Source: Calliopsis andreniformis
Lineage: Eukaryota > Arthropoda > Insecta > Hymenoptera > Andrenidae
Reading direction: 5' to 3'
Length of the DNA: 64,000 nucleotides
NCBI RefSeq assembly: GCF_051401765.1
Contig: NW_027480450.1
Coordinates: 1,922,001-1,986,000, forward strand
Shown here: piece by piece, positions 10,929-22,871 of the stretch
Numbering within the stretch: position 1 is the stretch's first letter
How the letters are laid out: each line of letters opens with the position of its first letter
Position numbers and translations under genes: made by a program
Notes under the pieces: model-generated
What the model saw: only the letters and a program-made list of their open reading frames with translations
Databases searched by the model: none
What the model was told of the DNA's origin: nothing

Positions 10929-12990
10929 AATGTTCAATCCTCAAACCTCAATTCTCAATCTTCAATCCTCAATACTGAATCTTCAATACTCAATCCTCAA
11001 TCGTCAATCCTCAAGCCTCAATCCTAAATCATCAATCCTCTATCTTCAATACCCAATCGTCAATCCTCAATCCTCTGTCCTCAATACTCAACCATCAATC
11101 CTCAATTCTCAATACTCAATAGAATATCCTGAATTCTCAGGGTTCAATACTCAAACCTCAATCCTCAACCCTCAGCCCTCATTCTCAATCCTTAATCCTC
11201 AATCATCAATCCTCAATATTCAATCCTCAATAATCAATCTTCAATCCTCAATTCTCAATCCTCAATCCTCAATCCTCAACCCTCAGACATCAATCCTCAA
11301 TCCTCAATCCTCAATCCTCAATGCTCAATCCTCAATCCTCAAGCCTCAGTCCTCAATCCTCAATCCTCAATCCTCAAACCTCAATCCTCATCCTTCAATC
11401 CTCAATACTCAATCCTCAATCGTCAGTCCTCAAGCCTCAGTCCTAAATCATCAATCCTCGATCCTCAATCCTCAATCCTCAATCGTCAGTCTTCAATCCT
11501 CAATACTCAATCTTCAATCCTCAATCCTCAATCCTCAGTCCTCAATCCTCATTCTTCATTCCTCAATACACAATCCTCAATCTTCAATCCTCAATCCTCA
11601 ATTCTCAATTCTCGATCCTCAACCCTCAGTCCTCAGTCCTCAAAACTCAGTCCTCAGCCCTCAGACCTCGTCCTCAATCCTCAATCGTCAATCATCAATC
11701 CTCAATCTTCAATCCTCAATACTCAATCTTCAATCCTCAATCCTCAGTCCTCAAACCTCAATTCTGAATCCTCAATCCTGAATCCTCAATCTTCAGCCCT
11801 CAGTCCTCAACAATCAGTTGTCAATCCTCAATCCTCAATAGAATATTCTCAATACACAGTTTTCAATACTAAATACTCAATCTGCTATCTTCAAATCTCT
11901 ATCCACAAACATCAATTCTCATCACTCAGCCCTCAACACTCAGTCCTGAATGTTCAATACTCAATCCTCAATTCTCAATCTTCAGTCCAAGATACTGAAT
12001 CTTCAATCTTCAATTCTCAATCCTCAATTCTCAATCCTCAATCCTGTATCTTCAATCCTCAGTACCAAATCCTCAATCTTCAATCCTCAATCCTCAATCC
12101 TCAATGCTCAATCCCCAACCCTCAATCTTCAATCCTCAGTACTCAATCCTCAATCCTCAATCCTCAATCCTCAACCCTCAATCCTCAATCCTCAATCTTC
12201 AATCCTCAATACTCAATCTTCAATACTTAATCCTCAATCCTCAATCCTCTATCCTCAATCCTGAATCCTCAATCCTCAATCTTCAATCTTCAATATTCAA
12301 TCTTCAAACCTCAATCCTCAATCCTCAATCCTCAATCCTCATTCTTCAATTCTCAGTATCCAATCTTAAATCTTCAATCCTCAATCCTCAGTCCTCAATT
12401 CTCAATCCTCAAACCTCAATCCTCAGACCTCAAACATCAATACGCAAACCTCAGTCCTCGTCCTCAATCCACAACCCTCAATCCGCAATCCTCAATCTTC
12501 AATCATCAATATTCAATCTTCAACCCTCAATCCTCAATCCTCAGTCCTCAATCCTCAGTCCTCAAACCTCAATCCTGAATCCTCAATCCTGAATCCTCAA
12601 TCTTCAGCCCTCAGTCCTCAACAATCAGTTGTCAGTCCTCAGTCCTCAATAGAATATCCTCAATTCACAGTTTTCAATACTCAATACTCAACCTGCAATC
12701 TTCAAATCTCTGTCCTCAAACATCAATTCTCATCACTCAACCCTCAACACTCAGTCCCCAATCCTCAATCTTCAATCCTCAATCCTCAATCCTCAATCCT
12801 CAACCCTCAACCCTCATCCTCAGTCCTCAATCCTCAATCCTCAATCCTCAATCCTCAATCCTCAATCTTCAATCCTCAATACTCAATCTTCAATCCTCAA
12901 TCCTCAGTCCGCAAACCTCAATCCTGAATCCTCAATCCTGAATCCTCAATCTTCAATCCTCAATCCTCAGTCATCAATCCTCAATCCTCA

Positions 12991-13422
12991 ATTCTCAATC
13001 TTCAATCCTCAAACTTCAATCCTCAATACTCAATCTTCAATCCTCAATCCTCAATTCTCAATCCTCAATCCTCAATCCTCAATCTTCAATCCTCAATCCT
13101 CAATCCTCAATTGCCAATCGCCAATTCTCAGTCCTCGGACCTCAAACATCAATACTCAACCCTCAGTTCTCGTCCTCAATCCACAACCCTCAATCCTCAA
13201 TCCTCAATCTTCAATCATCAATATTCAATCTTCAATCCCCAATCCTCTATCCTCAACCCTCAGTCCTCAATGTTCAATCCTCAATACCCAATCCTCAATC
13301 CTCAATCCTCAATCTTCAATCCTCAATACTGAATCTTCGATCCTCGACCCTCAATTCTCAATCCTCAATCCTCAATCCTCAATATTCAACACACAACCCT
13401 CAACCATCAATCCTCAATACTC
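12991..13422 (+). repeat. Heptad array with TTGCCAATCGCC marker
   Basis: This carries the rare string TTGCCAATCGCC at 13111 and a GATCCTCGACCC string near 13337. The same string recurs near 27534, 31686, 45.9, 49.5, 55.59 and 59.37 kb, so this is a widely reused module that links R to S. Confidence 0.82.
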
Positions 13423-14403
13423 AACCATCAATCCTCAATTCCCAATACTCAATAGAATATCCCGAATTCTCATGATTCAATACTCAATCCACATTATTCA
13501 ATAATCAAATCTCAATTCTCAAACATCAATCCTCAACACTCAATCCACATCACTCAGTCCTCTCTCCTCAATCCTCCATCCTGAATCCTCAATCCTCAAG
13601 CGTCAATCCTCAATCCTCAGTCCTCAACACTCTATCCTCAGTCCTCAAACCTCAATCCCGAATCCTCAATCCTGAATCCTCAATCTTCAGCCCTCAGTCG
13701 TCAACAATCAACAGTCTATCCTCAACCCTCAATAGAATATCCTCAATTCACAGTTTTCAATACACAATCCCCATTCTTCAATCTTCAAATCTCAATACAC
13801 AAACATCAATTCTCATCACTCAACCCTCAACACTCAGTCCTCAATCTTCAATCCTCAATCCTCAATCCACAATCCTCAATCCCCAATCTTCAATCCTCAG
13901 TCCTCAAACGTCAATTCTGAATCCTCAATACTCAATCTTCAATCATAAATATTCAATCTACAATCCTCAATCCTTAATCCTCAATCCTCAGTCCTCAATC
14001 CTCAGTCCGCAAACCTCAATCCTGAATCCTCAATCCTGAATTCTCAACCTTCAGCCCTCAGTCCTCTACAATCAGTTGTCAATCCTCAATCCTCAATAGA
14101 ATATCCTCAATTCACAGCTTTCAATACTCAATACTCAATCTGCAATCTTCAAATCTCTATCCTAAAACATCTATTCTCATCACTCAACCCTCAACACTCA
14201 GTCCTCAATCCTCAATCCTCAATCCTCAAACGTCAATCTTCAAACCTGAATACTCAATCTTCAATCCTCGATCCTCAATCCTCAATCCTCAACCCTCATT
14301 CTTCAATCCTCAATGCCCAATCCTCAATCTTCAATCCTCAATCCTCAATCCTCAATTCCCAATCCTCAATCCTCAGTCCTCAGTCCTCAATCCTCAATCC
14401 TCA
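13423..14403 (+). repeat. Segment S, copy 2
   Basis: This is homologous to 7380-8360 at offset 6,043 and includes the AAGCGTC heptad and an altered dyad-type block (AATAGAA at 13451, then TATCCCG and ATGATTC). From AATAGAA this dyad-type block runs exactly 16 heptads to its AGTCCTC end at 13562, the same count as the ordinary block. Confidence 0.86.
13451..13562 (+). repeat. Right half of dyad-type block (degenerate dyad)
   Basis: AATAGAA is followed by TATCCCG, AATTCTC and ATGATTC, then AATCCAC, ATTATTC, AATAATC and AAATCTC, ending in AGTCCTC. The 16 heptads align one-to-one with positions 13-28 of the ordinary block, showing that the two block types share an ancestor. Confidence 0.85.
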
Positions 14404-15276
14404 ATCCTCAATCCTAAATCCTCAATCCTCAATCCTCAATCCCGAATCCTCAATCCTGAATCCTCAATCATCAGACCTCAGTCCTCAAAAATCAATTGTC
14501 AATCCTCAATAGAATATCCTCAATTCACACGTTTTCAATACTCAGTCCCTATTCTTCAATCCTCAAATCTCAATCAACAAACATCAATTCTCATCACTCA
14601 ACCCTCAACACTCAGTCCTCAATCTTCAATCCTCCATCCTGAATCCTCAATCTTCAATACTCAATCCTCAATCCTAATTCCTCAATCCTCAATCCTCAAT
14701 CCTCAGTCATCAATACTCAATCTTCAATACTGAATCCTCAATCCTGAATCCTCAATCCTCAATCCTCAATCCTCAATCCTCATTCCTCAAACCTCAATCC
14801 ACAACCCTTAGTCCTCATTCTCAATTCTCAATTCTCAATCCACAATCCTCAATACTCTATCTTCAATCCTCAACAATCAATCTCCAATCCTAGATCCTCA
14901 ATCCCCAATCCTCAATCCTTAATCCTCAATCTTCAATCCTCAATCCCCAGTCATCAATCTTCAATCCTCAATGATCAACCTTCAATCCTCAATTCTCAGT
15001 CCTCAACCCTCAATCCTCAATCCTCAAACCTCAATCCTCAACCGTCAGTCCTCGTCCTCAAAGCTCAACCCTCAATACTCAATCCTCAACTTTCAATCGT
15101 CAATACTCTACCCTCAATCCTCAATCCTCAATCTTCACTCATCAATATTCAATCTTCAATTCTCAATCTTCAATCCTCAATCCTCAATTGTCAATGTTCA
15201 ATCCTCAATACACAATCCTCAACCTTCAGTCCTCAATCATCAATCCTCAACCCTGGATCCTCAACCCTCAGTCCTC

Positions 15277-15472
15277 AAATCCCAATCCTGAACCCTCAAT
15301 CCTGAATCCTCAATCTTCAGCCCTGATTCCTCAACAATCAGTTGTCAATCCTCAATCCTCAATATAATATCCTCAATTCACAGTTCTCAATACTCAGTAC
15401 TCAATCTGCAATCTTCAAATCTCTATCCACAAACATCAATTCTCATCACTCAAACCTCAACACTCAGTCGCC
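15277..15472 (+). repeat. Framework block, AATATAA subtype
   Basis: The 13th heptad is AATATAA (15361) in place of AATAGAA, and the 16th is AGTTCTC. The same subtype is found with AATATAA at 33348, 41526, 42099, 47478, 50791, 57253 and 60628, making it a useful marker of segment descent. Confidence 0.9.
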
Positions 15473-15758
15473 AATCCTCAATCTTCAATCCTCAATCCTC
15501 AATCCTCAATCCTCATTCTTCAATCCTCAATACCCAATTCTCAATCTCCAATCCTCAATCCTCAATCCTCAATTCTCAGTCCCCAAACCTCAATCCTCAG
15601 ACCTCAAACATCAATACTCAGCCCCCAGCCCTCGTGCTCAATCCACAACCCTCAATCCTCAATCCTCAATCTTCAATCATCAATATTCAATCTTCAATCC
15701 TCAATCCTCAATCCTCAACCCTCAACCTTCAATCCTCAATGTTCAATCCTCAATACCC

Positions 15759-15954
15759 AATCCTCAATCTTCAATCCTCAATCCTCAATCCTCAATCTTC
15801 AGCCCTGAGTCCTCAACAATCAGTTGTCAATCCTCAATCATCAGTAGAATAACCTCAATTCACAGATTTGAACATTAAATACTCAATCTGCAATCTTCAA
15901 ATCTCTATCCACAAACATCAGTTCTCATCACTCAACCCTCAACACTCAGTCCCC
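15759..15954 (+). repeat. Framework block, AGTAGAA / AGATTTG subtype
   Basis: The 13th heptad is AGTAGAA (15843), followed by TAACCTC, AATTCAC and AGATTTG. Other copies start this heptad at 26463, 26945, 30615, 31097 and 42581. Confidence 0.9.
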
Positions 15955-16656
15955 AATCCTCAATCTTCAATCCTCAATCCTCAGTCCTCAATCCTCAACA
16001 CTCAGCCCTCATCCTCAATCCTCAATCCTCAATCCTCAATCCTCAATACTGAATCTTCAATCCTCAATCCCCAATCCTCAATCCTCAATCCTCAATTTCC
16101 ATCTTCAATCCTCAGTCTTCAATCCTCAATCCTCAATCCTCAATCCTCAATACTCAATCCTCAATCCTCAATCATCAATCCTCAATACCGAATCTTCAAT
16201 CCTCATTCCTCAATCCTCAATCCTCAATCCTCAAACCTAAATCATCAATCCACAATCTTCAATACTCAATCCTCAATCCTCAATCCTCAGTCCTCAATCC
16301 TCAATACGCAACCATCAACCCTCAATTCCCAATACTCAATAGAATATCCTGAATTCACAGGATTCAATACTCAAACCACAATCCTCAACCCTCAGCCCTC
16401 ATTCTCAATCCTCAATCCTCAATCCTCAATCCCCAATATTAAATCCTCAATACTCAATCTTCAATCCTCAATCCTCAATCCACAATCGTCAATCCTCTGT
16501 CATCAATCCTCAATCTTCACTACTCAATCGTCAATCCTCAGTCCTCAATCCGCAATCCTCATTCCTCGTTCCTCAAACTTCAACCCCCAACCCTCAGTCC
16601 TCAACCTCAATTCTCAATTCTCAATCCTCAATCCTCAATCCTCAATCTTGAATCGT

Positions 16657-16666
16657 CTATAAAAAA
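16657..16666 (+). repeat. TATAAAA heptad, copy 2
   Basis: Same string and flanks as 9321, including AATCTTG and AATCGTC upstream. Confidence 0.8.
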
Positions 16667-17162
16667 TCTCCAATCCTAGATCATCAATCGCCAATCCTCA
16701 ATCCTTAATCCTCAATCTTCAAGCCTCAATCCCCAGACCTCAATCTTCAATCCTCAATCCTCAGTCGTCAAACCTCAATTCTGAATCATCAATCCTGTAT
16801 CCTCAATCTTCAGCCCTCAGTCCTCAACAATCAGTTGTCAATCCTCAATCCTCAATAGAATATCCTCAATTCACAGTTTTCAATACTCAATACTCAATCT
16901 GCTATCTTCAAATCTCTACCGACAAACATCAATTCTCATCACTCAGCCCTCAACACTCAGTCCTCAATGTTCAGTCCTCAAACCTCAATTCTCAATCTTC
17001 AATCCTCAATACTGAATCTTCAATACTCAATCCTCAATCGTCAATCCTCAAGCCTCAATCCTAAATCATCAATCCTCAATCTTCAATACCCAATCGTCAA
17101 TCCTCAATCCTCAATCCTCAATACTAAACCATCAATCCTCGATTCTCAATACTCAATAGAAT

Positions 17163-17180
17163 ATCCTGAATTCTCAGGAT
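17163..17180 (+). repeat. Perfect dyad, 7-bp arms
   Basis: Intact dyad in the R-like part of the 16-18-kb mosaic. The equivalent site in R copy 1 near 11.14 kb has a changed right arm. Confidence 0.9.
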
Positions 17181-18149
17181 TCAATACTCAAACCTCAATC
17201 CTCAACCCTCAGCCCTCATTCTCAATCCTTAATCCTCAATCATCAATCCACAATATTCAATACTCAATAATCAATCTTCAATCCTCAATTCTCAATCCTC
17301 AATTTTCAACCCTCAATCCTCAATCCTCATACCTCAAACATCAATACTCAACCCTCAGTCCCCGTCCTCAATCCACAACACTCAATCCTCAATCCTCAAT
17401 CGTCAATCATCAATATTCAATCTTCATCCCTCAATCCTCAATCCTCAGTCCTCAATCCTCGGTCCTCAAACCTCAATCCTGAATCCTCAATCCTGAATCC
17501 TCAATCTTCATCCCTCAGTCCTCAACAATCAGTTGTCAATCCTCAATCCTCAATGGAATATCCACAATTCACAGTTTTCAATGCTAAATACTCAATCTGC
17601 AATCTTCAAATCTCTGTCCACAAACATCAATTCTCATCACTCAACCCTCAACGCTCAGTTGCTAATCCTGAATCTTCAATCCTCACTCCTCAATCCACAA
17701 TCCTCAATCCTCAATATTCAATCCTCAATACTCAATCCTCAATCCTCAATCCTCAATTCTCCATCCTCAATCTTCAATACTCAATCGTCAATCTTCAATC
17801 CTGAATACTCAATCTTCAATCCTCAATCCTCAATCCTCAATCCTCAACCCTCATTCTTCAATCCTCAATACCCAATCCTCAATCTTCAATCCTCAATCCT
17901 CAATCCTCAATCCTCAATCCTCTACCCTCATTGTTCAATCCTCAATACCCAATCCTCAATCTTCAATCCTCAATACCCAATCCTCAATCTTCAATCCTCA
18001 ATCTTCAGTCCTCAATCCTCAATCCTCAACACTCAATCCTCAGTCCTCAACAATCAACTGTCAATCCTCAATTCTCAATAGAATATCCTCAATTCACAGT
18101 TTTTAATACTCAATCCCCATTCTTCAACCTTCAAATCTCAATCCACAAA

Positions 18150-21100
18150 CATCAATCCTCATCACTCAACCCTCGACACTCAGTCCTCAACCTTCAATCC
18201 TCAAACGTCAATCCTCAATCTTCAATCCTCAATACTCAATATGCAATCCTCGATCCTCAATCCTAAATCGTCAATCTTTAATCCTCAATACTCAATCTTC
18301 AATCCTCAATCCTCAATCCTCAATCCTCAATCCTCATTCTTCAATTCTCAATACCCAATCCTCAAACTTCAATCCTCAATACTCAATCCTCAATTCTCAA
18401 TCCTCAATCCTCAATCCTCAGACCTCAAACATCAATGCTCAGCCCTCTGCCCTCGTCCTCAATCCACAACCCACAATCCTCAATCCTCAACCATCAATCA
18501 TCAATATTCGATCTTCAATCCTCAATCCTCAATCCTCAATCCTCAATCCTCAATCCTCAATACCCAATCCTCAATCTTCAATGCTCAATACTCAATCCTC
18601 AATCTTCAGCCCTGAGTCCTCAGCAATCAGTTGTCAATCCTCAATCCTCAATAGAATAACCTCAATTCACAGTTTTCACAACACAATCCCCATTCTTCAA
18701 TATTCAAATCTCAATCCACAAACATCAATTCTCATCACTCAACCCTCAACACTGAGTCCTCAACCTCCAATCCTCAATCCTCAATCCTCAATTCTCAATC
18801 CCCAAACCTCAATCCACAGACCTGAAACATCAATACTCAGCCCTCAGCCCTCGTCCTCAATCCACAACCCTCAATCCTCAATCCTCAATCTTCAATCATC
18901 AATATTCAATCTTCAATCCTCAATCCTCAATCCTCAACAATCAATCCTCAGTGTACAATCCTCAATACCCATTCCTCATTCTTCAATCCTCAATACTCAA
19001 TCCTCAATCTTCAGCCCTGAGTCCTCAACAATCAGTTGTCAACCCTCAATCCTCAATAGAATAACCTCAATTCACAGTTTTGAATACTAAATACTCAATC
19101 TGCAATCTTCAAATCTCTATCCACAAACATCAACTCTCATCACTCAACCCTCAACACTCAGTCCCCAATCCTCAATCTTCAATCCACGATCCTCAGTCCT
19201 CAATCCTCAACCCTCAGCCCTCATACTCAATCCTCAATCCTCAATCCTCAATCCTCAATCTTCAATCCTCAATACTCAATCTTCAATCCTCAATCCTCAG
19301 TCCTCAAACCTCAATTCTGAATCCTCAATCCTGAATTCTCAATCTTCAGCCCTCAGTCCTCAACAATCAGTTGTCAATCCTCAATCCTCAATAGAATATC
19401 CTCAATTCACAGTTTTCAATACTCAATACTCAATCTGCTATCTTCAAATCTCTACCGACAAACATCAATTCTCATCACTCAGCCCTCAACACTCAGTCCT
19501 CAATGTTCAATCCTCAAACCTCAATTCTCAACCTTCAATCCTCAATACTGAATCTTCAATGCTCAATCCTCAATCGTCAATCCTCAAGCCTCAATCCTAA
19601 ATCATCAATCCTCTATCTTCAATACCCAATCGTCAATCCTCAATCCTCTGTCCTCAATACTCAACCATCAATCCTCAATTCTCAATACTCAATAGAATAT
19701 CCTGAATTCTCAGGATTCAATACTCAAACCTCAATCCTCAACCCTCAGCCCTCATTCTCAATCCTTAATCCTCAATCATCAATCCTCAATATTCAATCCT
19801 CAATAATCAATCTTCAATCCTCAATCCTCAATCCTCAATCCTCAATCCTCAACCCTCAGACATCAATCCTCAATCCTCAATCCTCAATCCTCAATGCTCA
19901 ATCCTCAATCCTCAAGCCTCAGTCCTCAATCCTCAATCCTCAATCCTCAAACCTCAATCCTCATCCTTCAATCCTCAATACTCAATCCTCAATCGTCAGT
20001 CCTCAAGCCTCAGTCCTAAATCATCAATCCTCAATCCTCAATCCTCAATCCTCAATCGTCAGCCTTCAATCCTCAATACTCAATCTTCAATCCTCAATCC
20101 TGAATCCTCAGTCCTCAATCCTCATTCTTCATTCCTTAATACCCAATCCTCAATCTTCAATCCTCAATCCTCAATTCTCAATTCACGATCCTCAACCCTC
20201 AGTCCTCAGTCCTCAAAACTCAGTCCTCAGCCCTCAGACCTCGTCCTCAATCCTCAATCGTCAATCATCAATCCTCAATCTTCAATCCTCAATACTCAAT
20301 CTTCAATCCTCAATCCTCAGGCCTCAAACCTCAATTCTGAATCCTCAATCCTGAATCCTCAATCTTCAGCCCTCAGTCCTCAACAATCAGTTGTCAATCC
20401 TCAATCCTCAATAGAATATTCTCAATACACAGTTTTCAATACTAAATACTCAATCTGCTATCTTCAAATCTCTATCCACAAACATCAATTCTCATCACTC
20501 AGCCCTCAACACTCAGTCCTGAATGTTCAATACTCAATCCTCAATTCTCAATCTTCAGTCCAAGATACTGAATCTTCAATCTTCAATTCTCAATCCTCAA
20601 TTCTCAATCCTCAATCCTGAATCTTCAATCCTCAGTTCCAAATCCTCAATCTTCAATCCTCAATCCTCAATCCTCAATGCTCAATCCCCAACCCTCAATC
20701 TTCAATCCTCAGTACTCAATCCTCAATCCTCAATCCTCAATCCTCAACCCTCAATCCTCAATCCTCAATCTTCAATCCTCAATACTCAATCTTCAATACT
20801 TAATCCTCAATCCTCAATCCTCTATCCTCAATCCTGAATCCTCAATCCTCAATCTTCAATCTTCAATATTCAATCTTCAAACCTCAATCCTCAATCCTCA
20901 ATCCTCAATCCTCATTCTTCAATTCTCAATACCCAATCTTAAATCTTCAATCCTCAATCCTCAGTCCTCAATTCTCAATCCTCAGTCCTCAATCCTCAGA
21001 CCTCAAACATCAATACTCAAACCTCAGTCCTCGTCCCCAATCCACAACCCTCAATCCGCAATCCTCAATCTTCAATCATCAATATTCAATCTTCAACCCT

Positions 21101-22030
21101 CAATCCTCAATCCTCAGTCCTCAATCCTCAGTCCTCAAACCTCAATCCTGAATCCTCAATCCTGAATCCTCAATCTTCAGCCCTCAGTCCTCAACAATCA
21201 GTTGTCAGTCCTCAGTCCTCAATAGAATATCCTCAATTCACAGTTTTCAATACTCAATACTCAACCTGCAATCTTCAAATCTCTGTCCTCAAACATCAAT
21301 TCTCATCACTCAACCCTCAACACTCAGTCCCCAATCCTCAATCTTCAATCCTCAATCCTCAATCCTCAATCCTCAACCCTCAACCCTCATCCTCAGTCCT
21401 CAATCCTCAATCCTCAATCCTCAATCCTCAATCCTCAATCTTCAATCCTCAATACTCAATCTTCAATCCTCAATCCTCAGTCCTCAAACCTCAATCCTGA
21501 ATCCTCAAACCTGAATCCTCAATCTTCAATCCTCAATCCTCAGTCATCAATCCTCAATCCTCAATCCTCAATCTTCAATCCTCAATACTCAATCTTCAAT
21601 CCTCAATCCTCAGTCCTCGAACCTCAATCCTGAATCCTCAATCCTGAATCCTCAATCTTCAATCCTCAATCCTCAGTCATCAATCCTCAATCTTCAATAT
21701 TCAATCGTCAATCCTCAATCCTCAATCCTCAATCTTCAATCCTCAGTCCTCAAACCTCAATGCTGAATCCTCAATACTCAATATTCAATCATCAATATTC
21801 AATCTTCAATCCTCAAACCTCAATCCTCAGACCTCAATCCTCAGTCGTCAAACCTCAATCCTGAATCATCAATCCTGAATTCTCAATCTTCAGCCCTCAT
21901 TTCTTCTACAATCAGTTGTCAATCCGCAATCCTCAATAGGATATCCCCAATTCGTAGTTTTCAAAACTCAAGACACAATCTGCAATCTTCAAATCTCTAT
22001 CCCCAAACATCTATTCTCATCACTCAACTC
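18150..22030 (+). repeat. Segment R, copy 2 (extended)
   Basis: This matches 34965-38840 along its full ~3.88 kb at offset 16,815, dropping to 16,808 after one heptad is missing in the other copy. Its 18414-21563 part also matches R copy 1. Both outer edges fall inside framework blocks: on the left at heptads 22-24 near 18150, on the right near 22030. The perfect dyad lies at 19699-19716. Confidence 0.9.
19699..19716 (+). repeat. Perfect dyad, 7-bp arms
   Basis: Intact dyad in R copy 2. Confidence 0.9.
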
Positions 22031-22046
22031 TCAACACTGAGTCCCC
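21851..22046 (+). repeat. Framework block, highly diverged subtype
   Basis: The 13th heptad reads AATAGGA (21935), followed by TATCCCC, AATTCGT and AGTTTTC, then AAAACTC and AAGACAC. It is one of the most diverged blocks in the window but still in 7-bp register. Its only other copy that I found has AATAGGA at 38743, in R copy 3. Confidence 0.88.
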
Positions 22047-22116
22047 AATCCTCAATCGTCAATCCTCAATCCTCAATCCACAATCCTCAATCCTCAATCC
22101 TCAATCCTCAGTCCTC

Positions 22117-22312
22117 AAACCTCAATTCTGAACCCTCAATCCTGAATCCTCAATCTTCAGACCGCAGTCCTCAACAATCTGTCGTCAATCCGCAATCCTC
22201 AGAAGAATATCCCCAATTCACAGTTTTCAATACTCAATACTCAATCTGCCATCTTCAAATCTCTTTCCACAAACATCAATTCTCATCACTCAACCCTCAA
22301 CACTCAGTCCCC
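22117..22312 (+). repeat. Framework block, AGAAGAA subtype
   Basis: The 13th heptad is AGAAGAA (22201) and the 14th TATCCCC; the 10th is TGTCGTC. Its relative has AGAAGAA at 43160. Confidence 0.88.
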
Positions 22313-22675
22313 AATCCTCAATCTTCAATCCTCAATCCTCAGTCCTGAAACCTAAATCCTGAATCCTCAATCCTGAATCCTCAATCTTCAATCCTCAATC
22401 CTCAGTACTCAGTCCTCAAACCTCAATCCTCAAACCTCAGACCTCATCCTCAATCCTCAATCCTCAACCCTCATTCTTCAATCCCCAATACCCAATCCTC
22501 AATCTTCAATCCTCAATCCTCAATCCTGAATTCTCAATCCTCAATCCTCAGTCCTCAGTCCCGAATCCTCAACCTTCAACCCTCAGCCCTCATCCTCAAT
22601 CCTCAATCCTCAATCGTCAAACCTCAATCTTCAATCCTCAATACACAATCTTCAATCCTCAATCCTACAGTCATC

Positions 22676-22871
22676 AAACCTCAATTCTGAATCCTCAATC
22701 CTGTATCCTCAATCTTCAGCCCTCAGTTCTCAACAATCAGTTGTCAATCCTCAATCCTCAATAGAAAATCCTCAATTCACAGTTTTCAATACTCAATACT
22801 CCATCTGCAATCTTCAAATCTCTATGCACAAACGTCAATTCTCATCACTCAACCCTCAACACTCAGTCCTC
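22676..22871 (+). repeat. Framework block, AATAGAA-AATCCTC subtype
   Basis: AATAGAA at 22760 is followed by AATCCTC where most copies have TATCCTC, and the 18th heptad continues into a CCATCTGC string. Relatives have AATAGAA at 39847, 43719, 45660, 49273, 53396, 55337 and 59117. Confidence 0.86.

Larger units (their letters stand above)
9841..12990 (+). repeat. Segment R, copy 1
   Basis: This 3.15-kb string of blocks and spacers recurs at 18414-21563 (offset 8,573) and at 35229-38372 (offset 25,388, less 7 bp after a one-heptad loss). Landmarks include the TAACCTC-type blocks near 10077 and 10493, an AGTGTAC heptad near 10377, the TACCGAC heptad, a dyad-type block with altered arm (GGTTC) near 11131, and the string TCCAAGATACTG near 11987. 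The left edge falls near 9841. The right edge is near 12990, after a shared CAGTCATC. Confidence 0.88.
14404..16172 (+). repeat. Segment T, copy 1
   Basis: This matches 40565-42910 (offset about 26,165, rising to 26,738 after an extra 573-bp repeat in the other copy). Landmarks are a block with the 8-bp unit ACGTTTTC near 14528, an AATATAA-type block (15277-15472), and an AGTAGAA-type block (15759-15954) that reads AGATTTG at its 16th heptad. Similarity ends near 16172, where AATCATC faces AATCCAC in the other copy. Confidence 0.88.
16173..18149 (+). repeat. Mosaic heptad segment
   Basis: This is composed of strings found elsewhere in a different order. Near 16657 is the TATAAAA heptad context also seen at 9321 and 39308. 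About 16850-17300 resembles R at 10.8-11.27 kb, with the perfect dyad at 17163. From 17301 to 17885 the sequence matches 8596-9180. The switch from R-like to 8.6-kb-like sequence lies close to 17300 and looks like a recombination joint. No gene is seen. Confidence 0.82.
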
